Assembly (NCBI GenBank): GCA_034401795.1
Contig: CM067369.1
Span: 90,572,579 to 90,636,578, forward strand
Source of the DNA: Chaetoderma sp. LZ-2023a
Lineage: Eukaryota > Mollusca > Caudofoveata > Chaetodermatida > Chaetodermatidae
Direction: 5' to 3'
Length of the DNA: 64,000 bases
Shown here: positions 32,620 through 41,929 of the stretch, piece by piece
Position numbering within the stretch: position 1 is the first letter of the stretch
Layout: each line of letters begins with the position of its first letter
Notes under the pieces: generated by a model
Told to the model about the DNA's origin: nothing
The model's input: the letters and a program-made list of their open reading frames with translations, nothing else
Databases searched by the model: none
Position numbers and translations under genes: made by a program

Positions 32620-33770
32620 CACATTGCCTTATCTGTATCTGTATCATAATTATCTGCTTTGTAATATCGGGTAAATGTTGAACAGTTATCGCTGCCATTT
32701 TGTCTCCTCAAGCGATATTGTATGATGTCATGTAAGTGCCAATTCATTACATTCTTTATTATGTAATAATCATCTTGTTTAATATTTGGAAACCAATTTT
32801 CGGACAGCAGCGATGTATTACACATATTGTATAGTGCATCATTGGAAACTATGCTGTTTTGGCAATCGGTGTCCAGTGATTGTGTGGAGGTGATCGGCAT
32901 CATGTTTATCTAGGGCTGCCTTTGGCGCTGCCCAGCTGTAACAGCTATACATCATCAAGGATACTGTCTTGACTCGTACTCTCAGCTTGGTGTCTGCAAG
33001 TAGTGGTCGTTTTAAGTCGCAGCTCAGCTTCATTGCAACCGGAATGATGTAGTACATCTAGGATCGTTTGGCGTTTAAGTGTCGAAGGCTCGTGATATGC
33101 CAATGCTCATTTTTTGGGAATCCCATTGGTTGAGCATGACTACTGACACACGCATACATTGACCCCAGATAATGTCTGCGCAGCTGTGTCCACGTTTAAA
33201 GCCACTTTGACATGATCCAATGAAATCATCGATCTTGTTTCGGATGCATAACAGAGGAACATTGGATAGGCTTTTTCCGTATGGTGTTTGAGTAGCACAA
33301 TTGACTGCAGATTGGCTGAAGTTCTGGGTGGCTTCATGGTCTTAGATAGCGCGATAAGGGTACCTTGGCCTACATTATCGATGGGAAGGTGGTGCATAAA
33401 GGCTCAATTGATTATGTGCGTGATCAGTTTTGAGATAATGTCACTTGCGTATTTGAATACTTCATTGTGCATGTCATCAGGTCCAGATGCGTGTCAATTT
33501 CCAGGGCTTTCTGTGTCTTTTCAACTTCTGCTGAGTTACGGGCTTTCCATGTCTTTTCAACTTCTGCTGATTTAATTGGTGTTAGTAATGTCCTGGCATC
33601 GCTTGAAAACGGGTGCAAGGGCTCATCATCGTTTTCGGGGAATTGTTCCTTGAATCATTCGAATTTCATCAAAGTTGCCCTGGTTAATCCTGATAAAGAC
33701 GGCCTTCAGAGTTGCGTACAGCGAGTGGTGGTATGTAGCTAGTTACTCTCAGGGCGTCAACAAGTATGCA
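32620..33770 (-). mobile_element. LINE reverse transcriptase remnant
   Basis: Minus-strand blocks in several frames resemble a non-LTR reverse transcriptase. They include GPDDMHNEVFKYASDIISKL, then HHLPIDNVGQGTLIALSKT, PRTSANLQSIVLLKHHTEKA, and LLADTKLRVRVKTVS. The blocks are separated by frame changes and stops (for example after VNVCVC near 33,140), and a short internal duplication (AEVEKT) lies near 33,500. I could not assign the clade. It is unrelated in sequence to the LINE at 14.9-19.9 kb. Confidence 0.55.
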
Positions 33771-33989
33771 TTCGTGACATTCAATTTTTTTATATCTACC
33801 TGCTGGTGGCTGAATGAGCCCATTGTGAAGAGCTAACTCCCTTAATTTTTTGGGCGCCCGCCCCCCCCCCCCCCTAGCAAATGACCTCCTGCATCCGCCC
33901 CTGAACTTTCTATTCAGTAGCGTGATTTAAAGAGTTAAAATAGTTGCGTTTCAAGGATCAAGATTTCATGGTTTATCCCTTGAACGATC
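33771..33989. other. Intergenic stretch with a C-run
   Basis: A run of about 17 C occurs at 33,860-33,874. Nothing else was recognised. Confidence 0.5.
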
Positions 33990-34190
33990 AAATCTGTAAA
34001 ACAAAATTTCAAATTTCTCATGGAAAATGTTTATTTACAGACAAAGAGATTATTTGTAAAAATTACCAGTGGATTGACTGGGTTGAATGTTATCGACCCA
34101 GTCATTGCTACGGTAAATTTTCAAAAATAATTTTATTTTTTTCAGGACCACTGCAGATGCCGTTTTGGCAGCTTAAATAGCGTTAAAAGG
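33990..34190. mobile_element. Family B foldback MITE
   Basis: Arms tttacagacaaagagattattt and its approximate complement with loop near 34,090. The right flank is gccgttttggcagcttaaatagcgttaa. Confidence 0.65.
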
Positions 34191-34405
34191 TTCACCCTTT
34201 CACTGACAAATCCCTGAAAAAGTATATTCTTTACGATTCTGTTGAACATTTTGAAATTAATTTGATTGGAAGATGTTGATGCCTTAGGAAGACGTAAGGC
34301 AGCAACGGCTTCCAGTCAAATTAATTTCAAAATATATAACGGTTTTCCTGTATGGTTGCGTTGAAAGTGAGATATATGGAATTCTTCGGTGAAAGTGCGA
34401 AAGAT
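34190..34405 (+). mobile_element. Family D foldback MITE
   Basis: Starts aaaaggttcaccctttcactg and ends gaattcttcggtgaaagtg. The inside is the A/D core hairpin (gttgaacattttgaaattaa ... ccagtcaaattaatttcaaa). Confidence 0.65.
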
Positions 34406-34430
34406 ATATTGGACAGTTTATTAACGCCTA

Positions 34431-34628
34431 CGACTCTGATGTCGAAAATTTAAATTTTCAAATTAAATTAAAAGATGAACTGGTGTTCATTTTTCAACAA
34501 TTTTGGTGGACGATGTTGCTGTCTATGACAGCAACATCGTCCACCAAAATTGCTGAAAAATTAACACCAGTTCCGTTGCCATTGATTCAGCAAAACATAG
34601 AATATTGACATCAGAATGGTAAGGGCTA
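34431..34628 (+). mobile_element. Family C foldback MITE
   Basis: Starts ttaacgcctacgactctgatg and ends acatcagaatggtaagggct. The internal palindrome gttgctgtctatgacagcaac is perfect. Confidence 0.7.
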
Positions 34629-34907
34629 AGACTAAGTGGATACTTGTTTTTGAAAGTTGTAGTACAGACACATAAAGCACTATGTACTTAGTAATGCTTG
34701 TGAACATATTAAAATTTTTATATTGAGTTTGGATTTATTACTTTCTTATCGACCTCAGAAGATGATTTTAAATAGAAACTACACTAGAGTTTGATATTAT
34801 AATACAGTCTTGATACGAGAATAGTCAGTAGGCTATAATGTGTGCCCATTGCGTTCAAAGTTACGGATGAATTAGTTGATACGCGCGCTGTGTTTTGTCC
34901 GTTTTAA

Positions 34908-35128
34908 CCTGTTTTAACGCTATCTAGAATGCTCAAATTTGTTTAAGAAATATCAATTTACAGACCTAGATTGTTTTTGGAAATGTATCAATCGAATGAC
35001 CGTCTCGGCGATCGAGCCCGTCATTCCGGTGGTAAATTTACACAAATAGTCTTCTCTTGGTCAGCAACTGGATTTTTTCTCAAGACAAGTATAGAAGCCG
35101 TTTCTGGCCAAATTGAGCGGTAAAGTTT
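34908..35128. mobile_element. Family B foldback MITE
   Basis: ttacagacctagattgttttt and tagtcttctcttggtcagcaa arms surround a loop near 35,010. Confidence 0.65.
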
Positions 35129-35506
35129 AATGTACCTTTCCAGTTTTAGCTATGCCCCGCCCATCTCTAGCTAAGCTCCACTCACACTTTGCCCGTGTTG
35201 GGATAGATCAATCCCTGAACTCCCTGACTATCAATTTCCAGAAAACAATACAAGTAAGCTGTTAAGTATTTTGAAACTAATTTGACTGGGTGCTGTTGAA
35301 ATTGGTTTCAAAATATTCACCAGAATGTTTATTAAATAATAAAGACATACAACTCGTGCAACGTGTCGGACTATTAAGCGTTTAAGACGGACTAAATCGA
35401 GTCGTTCATGCTGTAATTGATTATGACGTCAGCCTACGCATCACGTAGTTGATTACGAGGTCATATGAGTCATATGATGGATTGATAAACTGGAACGGTC
35501 CATTAT
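35129..35506 (-). mobile_element. Family A MITE, hairpin shortened
   Basis: tgtacctttccagttttagc at one end and aaactggaacggtccatta at the other. It includes the ccccgcccat GC box (minus) and a perfect CRE at 35,424-35,431. Confidence 0.8.
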
Positions 35507-35879
35507 CATAAGGATGAGTAATCGACGTTTTTGTCACTTTTCTGTGTTTCTAAGCTCCCGGATGCTGTTTTAAGTGTGAACGCAAATTTATTTCGTGAAT
35601 TTCTTTTCCCACATTTTACCCAAAATGCAACCATATTAACTGATAACATATTGTTTTGTAAGAAATGTCGCTGCAGGCTGTTGCTGTCTAAAGCTAGCAA
35701 CATCCTTCAACAGCATTGCTTCCAAAATATACCTCAGCCTTTTTCTGATATATAGCAATTAATACACAGTTTGACATTACTCACATCAGTATACAAGAGA
35801 ATGCAACCGAAAAATTGGTTGGCATAGTGATTTAACTTTGTGGTCAGAAAAAAGTGGGTCTTTAAGGAAATGATCGATA

Positions 35880-36910
35880 ATGGAGGAATCCAGTTTTAGC
35901 TACCCAGCAAACATTGTTTCGTTGGCCCAACGTGGTCTTGCTCTCGTTAACCTTACGTTGGCCCAACGTTGGCCTTACGTGTGGATGATTAACTTAGGTG
36001 GATATTCACACCAGAATGCTTGAAAATAAAATTATTTAAATTACATACTTTTAGAGGCGTAAACATAAGGCCTTTATGCAATGAAACGAAATAAATCTAA
36101 CATAGAATGATTTAATTCCTTATAAATTAATATAATTTTTTTAGTTGTGAAATTGAGATAGAGGCATGAGTCCCTAATTCAAATTCACAACTTAAAAAAT
36201 TATATCAATTTATACGTAATGAAATGATCATTTGCTAAGATTTATTTCGTTTCAATTCCATCTAGGCCCACAGTTTAAGCCTCTAAAAGTATACAATTTA
36301 AACATATTTTATTTTCAGTCATTTTGCTGTGAATATACACCAGATTTAGTTACGTTGGACCAACGTTGTATTTACGTTGGCTGGCTGATGGTAAGTTAGT
36401 TACGTTGGCCCAACGTTGTTTTACGTGGGAAAACTACATGATACATTGGGCCAACGTAATCCAAACGAGCAAAACTATGTTGGGCCAACGTATAAACATA
36501 CGTTGGCCCAACGTTGGGTCAACATAGTATTGTTTGCATAGTATTCCCCGCCCATCTCTAGCTAAGCTCCATCCACACTTCGCCCACGTTGGGATCGATC
36601 GATCGCTGAACTCCTTGACAGTCAATTTCCAGAAAACTATACCGGTACGATGTTGAATACTTTGAAACTAATTTGACTGGGTTGCTGTTGCTGCCATTGC
36701 CTAGTCAAATTAGGTTCAAATTATTCAACAGCATGTTTATTAAATAGTAAAGACATACAATACGTACAAGGCTTTAGTCCGTCATAAATTATGGGTTCGT
36801 GACGAACATAATTACGTGATTCATGACGTCATTGATAATGACGTCAGTCTACACATCACGTAGTTGATTATGACGTCATATGATTGATGGATAAACTGGA
36901 AAGGTACATT
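35880..36910 (-). mobile_element. Family A MITE split by a foldback element
   Basis: The outer parts are 35,880-35,902 (ggaggaatccagttttagcta) and 36,542-36,910 (ttccccgcccatctctagc ... ggataaactggaaaggtac). The latter contains three perfect TGACGTCA sites at 36,824, 36,839 and 36,871. Removing the insert restores the family A junction cagttttagcta-tnccccgccc. Confidence 0.8.
35903..36541. mobile_element. Foldback element with ACGTTGGCCCAACGT arrays inserted at TA
   Basis: 639 bp flanked by TA on both sides (35,901-35,902; 36,542-36,543). The ends are cccagcaaacat and the complement ctatgcaaacaa. Long complementary arms cover about 35,995-36,165 and 36,190-36,365 (for example tacttttagaggcgtaaac against gtttaagcctctaaaagta). 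Both margins carry repeated GTTGGCCCAACGT palindromes. It is non-coding. Confidence 0.75.
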
Positions 36911-36984
36911 TAATCACCTGATTTAACACATGACAGGGCCTACCTCGGCAGTGTTCATGAGCTAATGTGGCACGTTATAGTTGC

Positions 36985-37155
36985 GACTTAGGTAGCTTTG
37001 ACAGAAATGTCAAAAATCTGACAGACCGCAATTAAAAATGTCCATTTACAGACTAAGAGATGAATATTTTAGAAAGATCTAACCAAGCCAACCATTTCAG
37101 ACAGGTTTTCTTACGTTTTCTCCTGGGCTGTAAATGGGCATTCGCTATGAGAAAA
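36985..37155. mobile_element. Family B foldback MITE, diverged
   Basis: tccatttacagactaagagatgaatatttt and a weak complement around 37,110-37,135. Confidence 0.5.
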
Positions 37156-37162
37156 ATTTAGC

Positions 37163-37392
37163 CCTATCCCTGATAAGGCAGCTTACTGGGCCGATACTGA
37201 AAGTATCGGCAGTATCGGCCTGGTATCGGTCCAGTAAGCTGAGTTATCTGGGATATCTTCTTGACCAATTTTGATTATTACCCTGATAACGCAGCTTACT
37301 GGGTCGATGCTGGGTCGATACCGGGCCGATACTGAAAGTATCGGCGCGGTATCGGCCCAGCATCGGCCCAGTAAGCTGAGTTATCTGGATAA
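37163..37392. repeat. Two neighbouring palindromes built on GGGCCGATACTG
   Basis: 37,163-37,252 and 37,281-37,392 each read ccctgataanGcagcttactgg ... ccagtaagctgagttatctgg. An inner gggccgata/tatcggccc palindrome is centred on gaaagtatcgg. The second copy is longer by extra gggtcgat units. They look like two members of one snap-back MITE family. Confidence 0.7.
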
Positions 37393-37566
37393 CATTGTTT
37401 CTCACTAAAGCTGGCCTCACACGGGGGAATTTTTTTGTATGGTTTACTTTGATACGCATAAACGCCGAAAAACACAGAGTACAACATTGTAAGACGGCAC
37501 CCGTCACATGCTACAATTTTCGTTGATTTTCTGCAATATTCCACGTTTGTTAGTAGGCAATATTGG

Positions 37567-37702
37567 CTTTGCGGGAAAGATGGCGGCTTTGCGGGACATT
37601 TGGCGGCTTTGCTGGATAGATGTCGGCTTTGCGGGATAGATGGCGGCTTTGCGGGAAAGATGGCGGCTTTGTGGGATAGATGGCGGCTTTGCGGGAAAGA
37701 TT
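37567..37702. repeat. Minisatellite, 20 bp unit
   Basis: Unit cggctttgcgggaaagatgg with small changes (gggacattt, gggataga), about seven copies. Two more copies occur at 38,102-38,143. Confidence 0.85.
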
Positions 37703-38290
37703 ACAGCTGATTCTGACAGCAGCATGGATGAAGTCATTGCTCTTATTGATTGTTCAAAGAAGGAAGCGAAGAAAGTCACAGAAAAGGCTTTGGATCATAA
37801 GATCCTTCAAGATAAATATGATTATAATTCTGTTTTAAAGGATATCCGGAAAATTTTTGGATCATCCAAGATGGTCGCCCAAAAAGGCTTTGGATCCATA
37901 TGGAATCTATTATCATAAGATCCTTCAAGATAAATATGATTATAATTCTGTTTTAAAGGATTTTTGGATCATCCAGGATGGTCGCCAAAAAAGGCTTTGG
38001 ATCCATATGGAATCTATTATCATAAGATCCTTCAAGATAAATATGATTATAATTCTGTTTTTATCCGGAAAATTTTTTGGTCATCCAAGATGGTCGCCAA
38101 AATGTGGCTTTGCGGGAAAGATGGCGGCTTTGCGGGAAAGATTACAGCTGATTCTGACAGCAGCATGGGTGAAGTCATTGCTCTTTGTGTTTTATTGATT
38201 GTTCGAAGAAGGAAGCGAAGAGAGTCACAGAAAAGGCTTTGGATCCATATGGAATCTATTATCATAAGATCCTTCAAGATAAATATCTTA
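37703..38290. repeat. Composite tandem repeat of about 95-100 bp units
   Basis: Units of gctttggatccatatggaat, cataagatccttcaagataa, atatgattataattctgttt and gatcatccaagatggtcgcc repeat from about 37,786 to 38,290. A larger unit, including the 20 bp minisatellite and gattacagctgattctgacagc, appears at 37,690 and again at 38,135, so the whole block was duplicated. The overlapping open frames read the same peptide in shifting frames. That suggests a tandem array that may have grown from a coding exon, not a present gene. Confidence 0.7.
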
Positions 38291-38356
38291 TACCCCCGCC
38301 GCCCCCCCCCCCCCCAATATATTGCCATATATGCGTAAACAAAATTATTATATTTA

Positions 38357-38585
38357 GTAGTAGTAGTAGTAGTCAAGCATTAGTTCTATGAACCTGTCTT
38401 TGACGACGCACTAGCACTAGTATCTAGCTCATTCATCATCTGGAATATAATTTTACCTTTGTCAATTTTTTCGACCCGAGTGGGGGTTCGAACCTGGCAA
38501 TTCTATGGCACCTTTCGCCTAGCGTTTAGGATGCGAGTGCTCTACCACCAGACCACCATCCAGAGGACAATAATCCTCTTTCACA
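38357..38585 (-). mobile_element. tRNA-derived SINE
   Basis: On the minus strand a tRNA-like head has an A-box (tggtggtagagcactcg) and a B-box (ggttcgaaccc). A body of about 100 bp follows, then a (TAC)n tail seen as agtagtagt at 38,356-38,374. The intervening arm is too long for a working tRNA. Confidence 0.65.
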
Positions 38586-38731
38586 GGACTGGCTTTCAAC
38601 CACCCGTCTCACAACAATGGGCTTGATCCGGCACTGGTCGTTTCTTAAAGAGATGTACGATATAGCAGTGAGATCGCACCGCGTGAGGCCAGGTATAGAG
38701 ACTGTAGTTAGATTCGTGACGATTTAGGGGA

Positions 38732-38842
38732 ATATTCTGTTGAATATTTTGAACCTAATTTGACTGGGAACTGTGGCTGCATGTGGTGGCAATAGCTCCC
38801 AGTCAAATTAGTTTTAATATAATCCACAGCAGCAGCGTTCCT
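38732..38842. repeat. Isolated core hairpin of families A/D
   Basis: ctgttgaatattttgaacct ... cccagtcaaattagttttaat with a tgtggtggc loop, directly before a full family A copy. Confidence 0.65.
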
Positions 38843-38847
38843 GTATA

Positions 38848-39252
38848 ATTGACCTTTCCACTGTATCCATCCATCTTATGACATCATAATCAACCACGTG
38901 ACGTGTAGAATGTCATCACAACTAGTGACATCATGGATGACGTAGATAAGTACGTCACGAACGCATAATTGAAGACGGACTATGCGTTGTTGTACGAATC
39001 GTATGTCTTTACTATTTAATAAATATCCTGTTGAATGTTTTGAAACTAATTTGACTGGGCGCTGCTCCTGCCATAGGCAGCAACAGCACCCAGCCAAATT
39101 AGTTACAAAATATTCAACAACTTACCTGTATAGTTTTCAGGAAATTGATAGTCAATAGCATTCGGGGATCGATCGATTCCAACACGAGCGAGGTGTGGGT
39201 GGGGCTTAGCTAGAGGTGGGCGGGCCATATCTACTAACTGGAAAGGTCCATT
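38848..39252 (+). mobile_element. Family A MITE, full length
   Basis: attgacctttcc to actggaaaggtccattg. It contains several gacgt sites (ggatgacgtagataagtacgtcac) and the hairpin centred on gccataggc. The GC box is mutated to gggcgggcc. Its right end is about 210 bp upstream of the reading frame at 39,464. Confidence 0.8.
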
Positions 39253-39463
39253 GTCTCGACACTGAGACACATGAAATTGAAACGTTAGAGTTGCCAACTT
39301 CAGAGCCCAAAATGTATGTGGTTATTCTTTTGGTCAGGTTGGAATATATATACCAAAAGCATCGTCGTGTGATGTTCGTAAAAAGTGGTTTAATTCAAGG
39401 AAAATAACTAACAAAAGTCAACCAAGATTGTGAAAATTATACCGGTACCGGAGTGTAATAACA

Positions 39464-39973
39464 ATGCAATACATTCCGCAAGATATTCCGGTATCCTGCC
39501 ATAAACTTAAGATGCCACCATGTTCCGAAACCTTTCAACAAGTACTTGACGAAATGGCTGAAGAAGACAGAATAATGAAAGAAGAACGTTTGATAACTGA
39601 CATTTCATTGTCCACAAATGATGACCAGAGTGTGTCCGATTTGGTATCCAGTTCTCCCGGCAAAAAGAAAAGTAGTCTAGTTGTGTTTGCGAGACATGCC
39701 ATGACACGATTGCAAATTATAAAACACTTCAAACGAATTGGACGGCCAATGGGAAATAAAGTAGGAACATTTCTAAGTAAGGAAGATGAACCCAAAACAC
39801 ATGTGAAAACAGCTGTCGTCTCAGAACATCTGGTTATGTTTGGGAAGGCACGTCGTAGAAGTGTTTCTGAAAGAATGAACTTTCCAAGCATACATAAAGA
39901 AAGACTATTACGCCGGGTCTCTAGTCTCCCCGTTCTTGTCAGTGATGAGACGCTCCAACCAGAGACTTCCTGA
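39464..39973 (+). CDS. Possible single-exon gene, 169 residues, unknown function
   Basis: The ORF starts ATGCAATAC in a fair context (aacaATGc) and ends TGA. The product is hydrophilic and looks protein-like rather than repeat-derived. An acidic helix-rich segment (FQQVLDEMAEEDRIMKEERL, about 25-44) is followed by a Ser/Asp stretch and a basic Lys/Arg-rich half. That half has GKARRRSVSERM and RLLRRVSSLPV, both of which fit basophilic kinase sites (RRxS). No signal peptide or membrane segment is present. The flanks contain no recognised repeat apart from a family A MITE upstream. I do not recognise the family. It could be a terminal exon, a retrocopy or a lineage-specific gene. Confidence 0.45.
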   Translation: MQYIPQDIPVSCHKLKMPPCSETFQQVLDEMAEEDRIMKEERLITDISLSTNDDQSVSDLVSSSPGKKKSSLVVFARHAMTRLQIIKHFKRIGRPMGNKVGTFLSKEDEPKTHVKTAVVSEHLVMFGKARRRSVSERMNFPSIHKERLLRRVSSLPVLVSDETLQPETS

Positions 39974-40369
39974 TTTGGGGAGAAAAGATGGGGTCTTTTC
40001 AAATATCAACAGAAACTATGAATGTCATTTAGTATTATTTCTCTTAGTATCCATTTATTAGCCCTATATTGTAATTTCCTGTCACTCTTTCTACCGTTCA
40101 CTCAGTATAACTGTGCAAATCAACTCTATTCAGCTTTATAATCGAGTGTGTTGTTGACATCCGTGGTCTTGTGACATATCATTGAGTCATTGTTGATGAT
40201 ATTCATAACTGCCACTATGTCCATCAATAGGAAAAATCTCAGCTATAGTTTGTATAAATCTGCTCCAAGGCAGCCTGTCATACATCATGAACCATTTGTC
40301 AGTGGTGGCGACTTGAAGAAGTTATTGGTTTGATTGGCTTCTATCGAGTCCTTGATTCCAGGTCCCAGT

Positions 40370-40612
40370 CACGCCATATCTAGGCTGGTTTATATTTCAG
40401 TCTATTATTGGTAACTTCCCCAGTTTTACACTGCTACCCATTTACACTGCTGGGTGGAGAGAGACAACGAGGAGATTGCCTATGTTTCCATCGATTGCTC
40501 GTTAGCCACCTGATCGCCTGGCAGTTGAGCGGGATTTAAACCCCACCCGGTCGATTACGAGTCGATCACGCTAAACACACGCCCAATCGTCTCCACCATT
40601 TGGTGGCGAATT
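40370..40612 (-). mobile_element. tRNA-derived SINE
   Basis: On the minus strand the head reads ggtggagacgattgggcgtg ... tttagcgtgatcgactcg (A-box) and ggggtttaaatcccgc (B-box-like). The body follows with ccacccagcagtgtaaatgg and gggaagttaccaat, a SINE body style I associate with marine invertebrates. It differs from the SINE at 38.4 kb. Confidence 0.6.
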
Positions 40613-41095
40613 CAGAATCAGAACAGACTAACAGACTTATGAGTATTTATTTTCATTGGGCAGTCATCTAATCACAACATCTAGCAACATCGCTAGCGTT
40701 TTCATATATATTTATATTATTTCAACATGTACTCATTGATTGAAATACTTCAATGTATCACGTGATGTATTCAACAATATTGTCCGCATAAAAAATACAA
40801 TGTATGCAATATGGTTGAATGTTGTCTATGGGTGGTGTCTTACCAGGGCAAAAGGGGTAGGGGTACGTATGAGGGGAGCAAACGCCCCTGTACACGTCCC
40901 CACCTCAATGAACAATTTGGATGAATATATTTTATATGGTTATTTTAGTGATCTATACAGTATTGTCATTAAAGACTGTTGTCTATTATTCCGAATGCAA
41001 CAAATGGCCCTCGATATATTTATTTTTCAAATAATTAATTTTAAAGCACTCATTTCCACAATGATACCCCAATGAAACAAACATGTCCCTCTCTT
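40613..41095. other. Intergenic stretch, no gene seen
   Basis: AT-rich. The 111-codon frame at 40,740-41,075 has no domain I recognise. Confidence 0.45.
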
Positions 41096-41097
41096 GG

Positions 41098-41320
41098 TAC
41101 AATGGCATTTTCCAGTTTAGCCATCCATCATATGACGTCATAATCAACTACGCGACGTGTAGGATGACGTCATAATAAATTATGGCACGAATGACTCGAT
41201 TTAATCCGTCTTAAACGCTTAATAGTCCAACACGTTGTACGAATTGTATTCTTTACTATTTAATAAACATGTTGTCGAATAATTTTAAACTAATTTGACT
41301 GGGTGCTGTTGCTGCCATTT
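41098..41320 (+). mobile_element. Family A MITE, truncated after the first hairpin arm
   Basis: tggcattttccagtttagcc start, two perfect CREs at 41,133-41,140 and 41,165-41,172, and AATAAAC before the arm. The copy stops at gctgttgctgccat. Confidence 0.75.
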
Positions 41321-41929
41321 CCCTGGGAAAGCTAATGAACTTTGGTAATCTTGATCTCTTTGCACTTGCCATGTACCCTTCGTGAATCTGGCCATAGACG
41401 ACCAGAACATTAGATTTTCTAATATACACCAATAGTCAACACTCAACCCTGAACAAATTGCAACAGAATTTATTTCACTTGTCAAGACGTGCACCGAGAA
41501 TGCCTGAAAAAAAGAGCTCTACCAAAATATACATGGGGGAAGGGTTTGAGAAACGCATTATTGTGCAAATTAGGGTCCGCCACTATTCCCAGCAATAACT
41601 TTCTTATTACTCATCGAAATTGGTTCAATCAAGTTTCCAATCCTATGTTATGAAGGTCGAGGATTGTCCATGTCAAATGCTACTTTTCACCTCTTTAAAG
41701 AAATATGTACAGATTTCCTTTTGCCGTTGCCAAAAATAACAATTATTTACACTTGTATCACTGCAATGGCTCGCAAAATGTAATCCGACAAGGTGTCCTA
41801 CCCAACGATTTGTTCGTCAAAGAAAACAATGGCACTTGGCGTCATTCAGTTGTAACCTATGTCTCCCATTTGTTTGTCAATAGTAATTGTGCAAATGAAA
41901 CAGATAGTTCTACCTCCTCCATGACTGTT

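Noticed and set aside
37640-38391. Overlapping open frames as a repeat-containing protein gene
   Set aside because: The frame of the repeated peptide shifts between units and no start or splice context spans the array.
38463-38572. tRNA gene on the minus strand
   Set aside because: A- and B-boxes are present but the distance and arms do not fold as a tRNA, and a SINE body and tail follow.
40530-40612. tRNA gene on the minus strand
   Set aside because: tRNA-like head only; the continuation is a SINE body.
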